From NCBI GenBank assembly GCA_001552765.1, contig KQ959446.1, forward strand, positions 353 through 37,342: DNA of 36,990 nt, given 5' to 3'. Positions 32,637 to 36,990 of the stretch are shown here, one piece after another. This DNA is from Bacteroidales bacterium KA00344 (GTDB taxonomy: Bacteria > Bacteroidota > Bacteroidia > Bacteroidales > Bacteroidaceae). Below the pieces are notes generated by a model. It saw nothing but the letters and a program-made list of their open reading frames with translations. It had not been told where the DNA came from and searched no databases. Position numbers and translations under genes: made by a program. Numbering within the stretch: position 1 is the first letter of the stretch; every line of letters begins with the position of its first letter.

Positions 32637-33635
32637 ATGATGATGAGGACAAGAGCGGTATATTTTCTGCTGTTTGTCGCTATAGTTGTTTTAGGCGGCA
32701 TGGGACTTGTGCATGGGAGCATTGAAATTCCTTTGTGCGAGACTTGGAGCATCCTTTGTGGCGGCGACGTGCAGAAAGAGAGCTGGAAATTCATCATCAT
32801 GGAAAGTCGGTTGCCCCAAATGCTCACTGCCTTGTTGTCGGGAGGGGCGTTGGCGGTGAGCGGACTGTTGCTGCAAACGGCCTTTCGCAATTCTTTGGCG
32901 GCACCCGATATTTTCGGCGTGACCAGTGGGGCGAGCCTTGCAGTGGCGCTGCTCACTTTGGCTCCGGCTCTTGTTACTTCTGTCACGTTGAGTTATATCT
33001 CCTCGGTGGCAGCGGCATTTGTGGGCGCCACAGTTGTTACGGCACTGATATGGACATTGGGGAAAATGGTGCGTAACAATGTGGTGCTGATCATTATAGG
33101 TATCATGATAGGGTATCTGGCCTCAAGCGCCATTACGCTTCTCAATTTCTTTGCTACCGAGGAAGGTGTTAAAAACTTTGCTGTGTGGGGCATGGGGAAT
33201 TTCGGGAATGTGTCGATGGGGCAGATGCCCTTTTTTGCAACAGTCACCTTATTATCGACGGCGGCAACATTGTTGTTGATGAAACCGCTCAACGCCCTGC
33301 TCATGGGGGAGCGCTATGCCGCAAACTTGGGCATCAACGTGCATCGTGTCCGCAATATATTACTGGTGGTAACGGGATTGCTTACCGCTGTTGTGACCGC
33401 CTTTTGCGGCCCCATAGCGTTTATAGCGTTGGCTGTTCCCCATATCGCCCGACTGTTGCTGCACACGTCAGACCATCGTCATTTGTTACCCGTTACAATT
33501 CTGACGGGTTGCGTTGTGGCCCTGCTATGCAACGTCCTGACAACTCTGCCCGGCGAGGCCGGCATCTTGCCCCTCAATGCGGTGACGCCCATCATTGGCG
33601 CACCGGTCATTATTTATATCATCATCAAAAGATAG
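32637..33635 (+). CDS. btuC: B12 ABC transporter permease, BtuC (FecCD family)
   Basis: A 332-residue inner-membrane permease with about 10 membrane segments, close to E. coli BtuC (326). Family signatures are ESRLPQMLTALLSGGALAVSG near the first segments (written in parts: ESRLPQML, LSGGALAVSGLLLQ), NSLAAPDIFGVTSGASLAVAL split at the PDxxG motif, GERYAANLGINV in the cytosolic coupling region and FCGPIAFIALAVPHIARLL. GxI-AFxGLxxPH-type coupling residues are present, so it should need an ATPase partner. No FecE/BtuD gene follows: the next ORF, 4 nt later, is the adenosyltransferase. Confidence 0.93.
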   Translation: MMMRTRAVYFLLFVAIVVLGGMGLVHGSIEIPLCETWSILCGGDVQKESWKFIIMESRLPQMLTALLSGGALAVSGLLLQTAFRNSLAAPDIFGVTSGASLAVALLTLAPALVTSVTLSYISSVAAAFVGATVVTALIWTLGKMVRNNVVLIIIGIMIGYLASSAITLLNFFATEEGVKNFAVWGMGNFGNVSMGQMPFFATVTLLSTAATLLLMKPLNALLMGERYAANLGINVHRVRNILLVVTGLLTAVVTAFCGPIAFIALAVPHIARLLLHTSDHRHLLPVTILTGCVVALLCNVLTTLPGEAGILPLNAVTPIIGAPVIIYIIIKR

Positions 33636-33639
33636 CGCA

Positions 33640-34155
33640 ATGATAACTACCAAGAAAGGAGATGGAGGCACAACCTCACTGTATGACGGGACACGTGTGA
33701 GTAAGGACGACGCACGGATAGAACTCAATGGAGAACTCGACGAGTTGAATGCTTTGCTCGGACTTTGCAAGGCTGTAACGCAGCAGGCGGAGCCTTTCGA
33801 ACAGAAACAAAAGGAACTGATGACCGTTATGAGTGTCGTGGCCAATGGTTATCAATCAAGACCAGGCAAGGATGCTTTATCGGAAGCACTCGATACGCTT
33901 CTCATGGCGATAAACGAGATGGAAGACGACATTAAGCGCGAAACATACGGTAAAAAGTTTAATTTCGTGTTGCCCGGCGGGGACATGGCAGATGCTGCCC
34001 TGCACCTTGCACGCACCAAAGCGCGTACTTGTGAACGCAGGCTGGTAACGCTTTCGAACATCGAAAACGTTGATGAACAGCAGTATCAATGGTCTGTTCT
34101 TAAGAAATATTTAAATCGACTTTCCGACTATTTGTATTGTTTGAGTATTCGGTAG
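33640..34155 (+). CDS. Cob(I)alamin adenosyltransferase, PduO type
   Basis: A 171-residue cytosolic enzyme that transfers the adenosyl group of ATP to cob(I)alamin (EC 2.5.1.17 family). The PduO-type ATP-binding signature TTKKGDGGTTSLYDGTRVSK (from residue 3) leads into ELDELNALLG. The C-terminal CERRLVTL and KYLNRLSDYLYCLSIR match the conserved end. An in-frame ATG at 33595 would overlap btuC by about 40 nt; the ATG at 33640, 4 nt after the btuC stop, gives the normal N-terminus. It completes the uptake-to-cofactor route of this operon. It is not the CobA/BtuR fold. Confidence 0.92.
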   Translation: MITTKKGDGGTTSLYDGTRVSKDDARIELNGELDELNALLGLCKAVTQQAEPFEQKQKELMTVMSVVANGYQSRPGKDALSEALDTLLMAINEMEDDIKRETYGKKFNFVLPGGDMADAALHLARTKARTCERRLVTLSNIENVDEQQYQWSVLKKYLNRLSDYLYCLSIR

Positions 34156-34195
34156 GACAATCTATCTTTAATTATAGACATACAATGTTTATGCT

Positions 34196-36385
34196 ATGAC
34201 AAGGATTTTTAATCTATTCATTGCTTTCCTTGTTGGCTTCGTGCCGGCAGCACAGGCTCGGAAGACGGACTTCCACAATCGCAGTTTGAGTGATACCCGT
34301 CGTGTGGAACTGGTTTTACAACAACTCACCATTGACGAAAAAATCTCCCTATTGTCTACAAATCTTGGAGTGCCACGCCTTGGAATACCCGATTGCGGTC
34401 AGGCAGAGGGCCTGCATGGACTAGCACTGGGTGGGCCGGGACAATGGGGCAAACGCGTCACTAATGCTGACGGCAGTCGAGGACAGATAGAGTTTCCCAC
34501 CACCATATTCCCGCAGGCCTATGGACTGGGTGCTACATGGAATCCTGAATTGATAACCCGTGTCGGTAATCAGATGGCTACCGAGATGCGCTATTACTAT
34601 CAGTCTCCCCTTGTAGACCCCCGAAAAGCCCTTGTCTTGCGCGCTCCCAATGCCGACTTGGCACGCGATCCACGATGGGGGCGCACGGAGGAGAGTTTTG
34701 GAGAAGACCCGTATCTCACGGCTATGATGACCGAGGCGATGGTCAGAGGAGTTCAGGGCGACGATCCGCACTATTGGAAAGCTGCTGCGCTGATGAAGCA
34801 TTTTCTAGCTAACAGCAACGAAGACGGCCGTGATTCCACTTCGAGCGACTTTGACAATCAACTGTTTCGCGAATACTACAGCTACCCATTCTATCGTGGT
34901 ATCACGCGGGGAGGCAGCAGAGCTTTCATGGCTTCGTATAATGCGTGGAACGGGGTGACCATGTGTGTGCACCCGGCACTCGACTCGATAGCCAGACGAC
35001 AGTGGGGGCAGAACGGCATTATCTGTACCGATGGCGGTGGGCTGAAGCTGCTCGTCAATGCCCATCATGCCTATCCGACGCTGGCTGAGGGTGCTGCAGC
35101 CACGATTAAAGCCACCACCGGACAGTTTCTCGACGAGTATGAATCTTATGTGCGTGAGGCTTTGGAAAAGGGGTTGGTCAGCGAGACCGACATAGACAAT
35201 GCCATCAGAGGCAATCTATATGTCGCACTGAAGTTGGGTTTGTTAGACGGCGCTGACAGTCCGAACCCTTATCAGAAAATAGGGCGTGACACCACAACAG
35301 AAGCACCTTTCGATGCTCCCGAAGCACGTCGGTTGGCGCGCGAAGTGACGGCGCAGTCGGTCGTGCTGCTCAAGAACGATCCGACTCGTGCCTTGCTTCC
35401 CATAAACACTCGTCAGATTAAGCGTATCGCCGTAATAGGACCGTACGCCAATAATATTGTGCAAGACTGGTACAGTGGTAAACCGCCCTATGAGGTTACG
35501 ATTTTGGAAGGTGTCCGCCGCGCTGTAGAGGGACAGGACGTAGAAGTGAAATATGTTTCGGATAACCAGATGGGACGAGCCGAACAATTGGCGACATGGG
35601 CCGACATAGTGCTGGTGTGTGTGGGCAATCATCCCTTTGGCACACGGACTGATTGGAAGTTCTGCCCTGTAGCCAGTGACGGGCGTGAGGCGGTAGACCG
35701 TAAATCGTTACAACTGCCAGATGAAGATTGGCTTAAATTGATTCATCGCGCCAATCCCAATACCGTCTTGGTATTGGTCAGCAGCTTCCCATACACCATC
35801 AACTGGAGCCAAGAGCATCTGCCTGCCATTGTGCAGATCACCCATTGTTCGCAGGAACAAGGCAACGGTTTGGCTGATGTGATCTTTGGAAAAGTAAATC
35901 CTGCCGGCAGACTCACGCAGACATGGGTGCGTGACATCACCGACTTGCCTCTGATGATGGATTATGACATTCGTCACGGGCGTACTTATAGGTATGTTCG
36001 TAAGCCCGTGCTCTATCCCTTTGGTCACGGTTTGAGCTATACCACGTTCAGCTATGGGGCCATCAAGAATGTTCGTGCTATAAAGACAGGCTATCGTATC
36101 ACAGTGCCGGTTACCAATACCGGAAACTGCGATGGTGATGAGGTGGTTCAGGCCTATGCGGTTGATGCAGTCTCCTCCAACCATGAGTCGGGTAAGCGTT
36201 TGTGCGGTTTTGCCCGTGTCTTGATACCTCAAGGAAAGACGGTTGAGGTAGAACTTGATGTCGAAGGCGAACGACTTGGTCACTGGGACGAGGCAAAGCA
36301 TCAATTTGTAAGCCCTGCATCTCCTGTCCTGCTGCAAATCGGCGCATCATCTGAAGATATTCGTCAGCGTGTCATTTGCAAATAA
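34196..36385 (+). CDS. Secreted GH3 beta-glucosidase/beta-xylosidase-like enzyme
   Basis: A 729-residue exported GH3 protein with a signal peptide (about 1-22, LFIAFLVGFVPAAQA). Domain order is the GH3 barrel (about 30-310), the alpha/beta C-terminal domain (about 380-580) and a C-terminal FnIII-like domain (about 610-729; PFGHGLSYTTFSY, VTNTGNCDGDEVVQAY). Key residues are RDPRWGRTEESFGEDPYL, LMKHFLANSNE and the nucleophile Asp279 in GIICTDGGG. This position is usually SDW or SDC, so TDGG is less common. The substrate (xylo- or gluco-oligosaccharide) cannot be settled. It starts 40 bp after pduO; a degenerate TATCTTTA at 34163-34170 could be its own promoter, so membership in the B12 operon is uncertain. 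Confidence 0.92.
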   Translation: MTRIFNLFIAFLVGFVPAAQARKTDFHNRSLSDTRRVELVLQQLTIDEKISLLSTNLGVPRLGIPDCGQAEGLHGLALGGPGQWGKRVTNADGSRGQIEFPTTIFPQAYGLGATWNPELITRVGNQMATEMRYYYQSPLVDPRKALVLRAPNADLARDPRWGRTEESFGEDPYLTAMMTEAMVRGVQGDDPHYWKAAALMKHFLANSNEDGRDSTSSDFDNQLFREYYSYPFYRGITRGGSRAFMASYNAWNGVTMCVHPALDSIARRQWGQNGIICTDGGGLKLLVNAHHAYPTLAEGAAATIKATTGQFLDEYESYVREALEKGLVSETDIDNAIRGNLYVALKLGLLDGADSPNPYQKIGRDTTTEAPFDAPEARRLAREVTAQSVVLLKNDPTRALLPINTRQIKRIAVIGPYANNIVQDWYSGKPPYEVTILEGVRRAVEGQDVEVKYVSDNQMGRAEQLATWADIVLVCVGNHPFGTRTDWKFCPVASDGREAVDRKSLQLPDEDWLKLIHRANPNTVLVLVSSFPYTINWSQEHLPAIVQITHCSQEQGNGLADVIFGKVNPAGRLTQTWVRDITDLPLMMDYDIRHGRTYRYVRKPVLYPFGHGLSYTTFSYGAIKNVRAIKTGYRITVPVTNTGNCDGDEVVQAYAVDAVSSNHESGKRLCGFARVLIPQGKTVEVELDVEGERLGHWDEAKHQFVSPASPVLLQIGASSEDIRQRVICK

Positions 36386-36616
36386 AATGTGGCGCAATAA
36401 AAAAGTATGGAAATTTGTTTTGTTGTTGAAACTAATCCATTGGTACAATCAATGGCCATATAATCATTTTTGGAGGTAATAACCAAGCATAATGTAGGGA
36501 CGAATGGGAGCGTGTGTCCGCTTCAGAGTTGAGACGGTATGTTCACGCACTTTGGGGGGTGTCTTGAAGAAGCGTTGCTTCTTCCGAACGCATGTTCTGA
36601 AAACTTTAGAAATGGT
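36386..36616. other. Gene-free stretch with one short hairpin
   Basis: No convincing gene. GAAGAAGC (36566-36573) and GCTTCTTC (36577-36584) form an 8-bp stem with a GTT loop about 180 bp after the GH3 stop, without a U-tract. The upstream part (36386-36500) is A/T-rich without clear motifs. A short open frame at 36504-36701 runs into element copy C and is not supported. Confidence 0.4.
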
Positions 36617-36974
36617 TAAATATATGAACAAAAGGCCCTCTCAAATTCGTTTATTTAAAAATAAGTTTGCCTTCGTTCGAAATACGCAAAAATTGCGATA
36701 GTTTGTAAACGCCTGACTATCAGAGATTTTGAAAAATAGGCCTTTGTTTTCTTATTTTTCCGCCTGCGATTGAGTATCAAACGGCATGACGAAAAGACCG
36801 TAACCGTAGTGTGATTGAGGCTCTTCCGCGTTGCCGATAAGCCCTAATCATGTTATGAGAAGGGCTCAATCGCAGCAGCTCTAAAATCTTTGGGAATCTG
36901 CGGTTCGATTTAGACGAAAAAACATAGTCCTTTTTTCGCTGGATGACTCGAAAATAATCATCAAAAAACGGTAA
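36617..36974 (-). repeat. Dispersed noncoding element, copy C (inverted)
   Basis: Third copy, read on the minus strand. The head (36917-36974) begins TTACCGTTTTTTGA and contains CCAGCGAAAAAAGGACTATG. Four degenerate units have anchors at about 36864, 36841, 36820 and 36797 (spacing 23, 21 and 23 bp), ending in TTTGATACTCAATCGC (36767-36782). The tail (about 36617-36700) is more diverged but keeps GGCAAACTTATTTTTAAATA and a final GGCCTTTTGTTC. The inverted TTACC-type end seen in copies A and B is not clear at the tail of this copy. It lies after the GH3 gene and points back toward it. Confidence 0.75.
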
Positions 36975-36990
36975 GAATATTTTATAAAGT

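Noticed and set aside
33595..33639. Upstream ATG for the adenosyltransferase
   Set aside because: It would overlap btuC by about 40 nt and add 15 residues ahead of the conserved PduO N-terminus.
36504..36701. 65-codon open frame near the right end
   Set aside because: It runs into noncoding element copy C, has no promoter or family features, and its start lies in unremarkable DNA.
1..36990. tRNA, rRNA, prophage or conjugative element genes
   Set aside because: I looked in all gene gaps and found no cloverleaf-like or rRNA-like sequence, and no integrase, transposase, relaxase or phage structural gene.

Overview
The window looks like chromosomal DNA of a Bacteroidales species, most likely a member of the Prevotellaceae (Prevotella in the broad sense). 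The evidence is promoters of the Bacteroidetes type (TAnnTTTG at -7) instead of E. coli boxes, weak or absent Shine-Dalgarno sites, a PPi-dependent phosphofructokinase, a BtuG-like surface lipoprotein, GH115 and GH3 secreted glycosidases, a eukaryote-like branching enzyme and a DUF6057-like membrane protein. I saw no rRNA, tRNA, CRISPR array, phage module or insertion sequence. No gene is cut at either edge.

Layout. (1) 140-1243 (-) encodes an Mrp/ApbC ATPase. (2) 1438-3951 (+) is a secreted GH115 xylan alpha-glucuronidase whose stop overlaps the stop of convergent truA. (3) 3948-11732 (-) is a tight seven-gene run, probably one operon read from a promoter at about 11767-11796: a small helical protein, a PlsC-like acyltransferase, a secreted amidase/golvesin-domain protein, a small unknown protein, a YgiQ radical SAM protein, a PPM/PP2C-like protein and TruA. 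(4) 11912-15586 (+) holds pfp, a membrane-anchored GH25 muramidase and nagB. (5) 15890-16207 (-) is a small HEXXH membrane protein. (6) 16894-19617 (+) is a UvrD-like helicase with a DnaQ-type exonuclease inside it. A 19-bp perfect hairpin separates it from convergent kdsB-OPT transporter genes (22539-19749, -). (7) 22699-27573 (+) is a likely operon of a 14-repeat MORN protein, a YhcH-like protein, glgB and a DUF6057-like protein. (8) 28194-36385 (+) starts with a cobalamin riboswitch and continues with btuB-like, btuG-like, btuF-like, btuC and a PduO-type adenosyltransferase, then a secreted GH3 enzyme.

How the genes work together. The riboswitch cluster describes a B12 route from the cell surface (BtuG lid, BtuB barrel) through the periplasm (BtuF) and inner membrane (BtuC) to adenosylation (PduO). 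The ABC ATPase BtuD is missing from the cluster and from the window. GlgB and Pfp belong to central and storage carbohydrate metabolism, NagB to amino-sugar use, and GH115 and GH3 to plant polysaccharide use, without a SusC/SusD pair here.

The most unusual feature is a noncoding element of about 360-390 bp present three times (16375-16764 +, 27692-28078 +, 36617-36974 -). Each copy has a conserved head, a centre of four degenerate repeats spaced 22 +/- 1 bp, a box resembling TTCGATACTCAATCGC and a conserved tail. It fills nearly all the long gene-free stretches of the window, and I do not recognise it as a described family.
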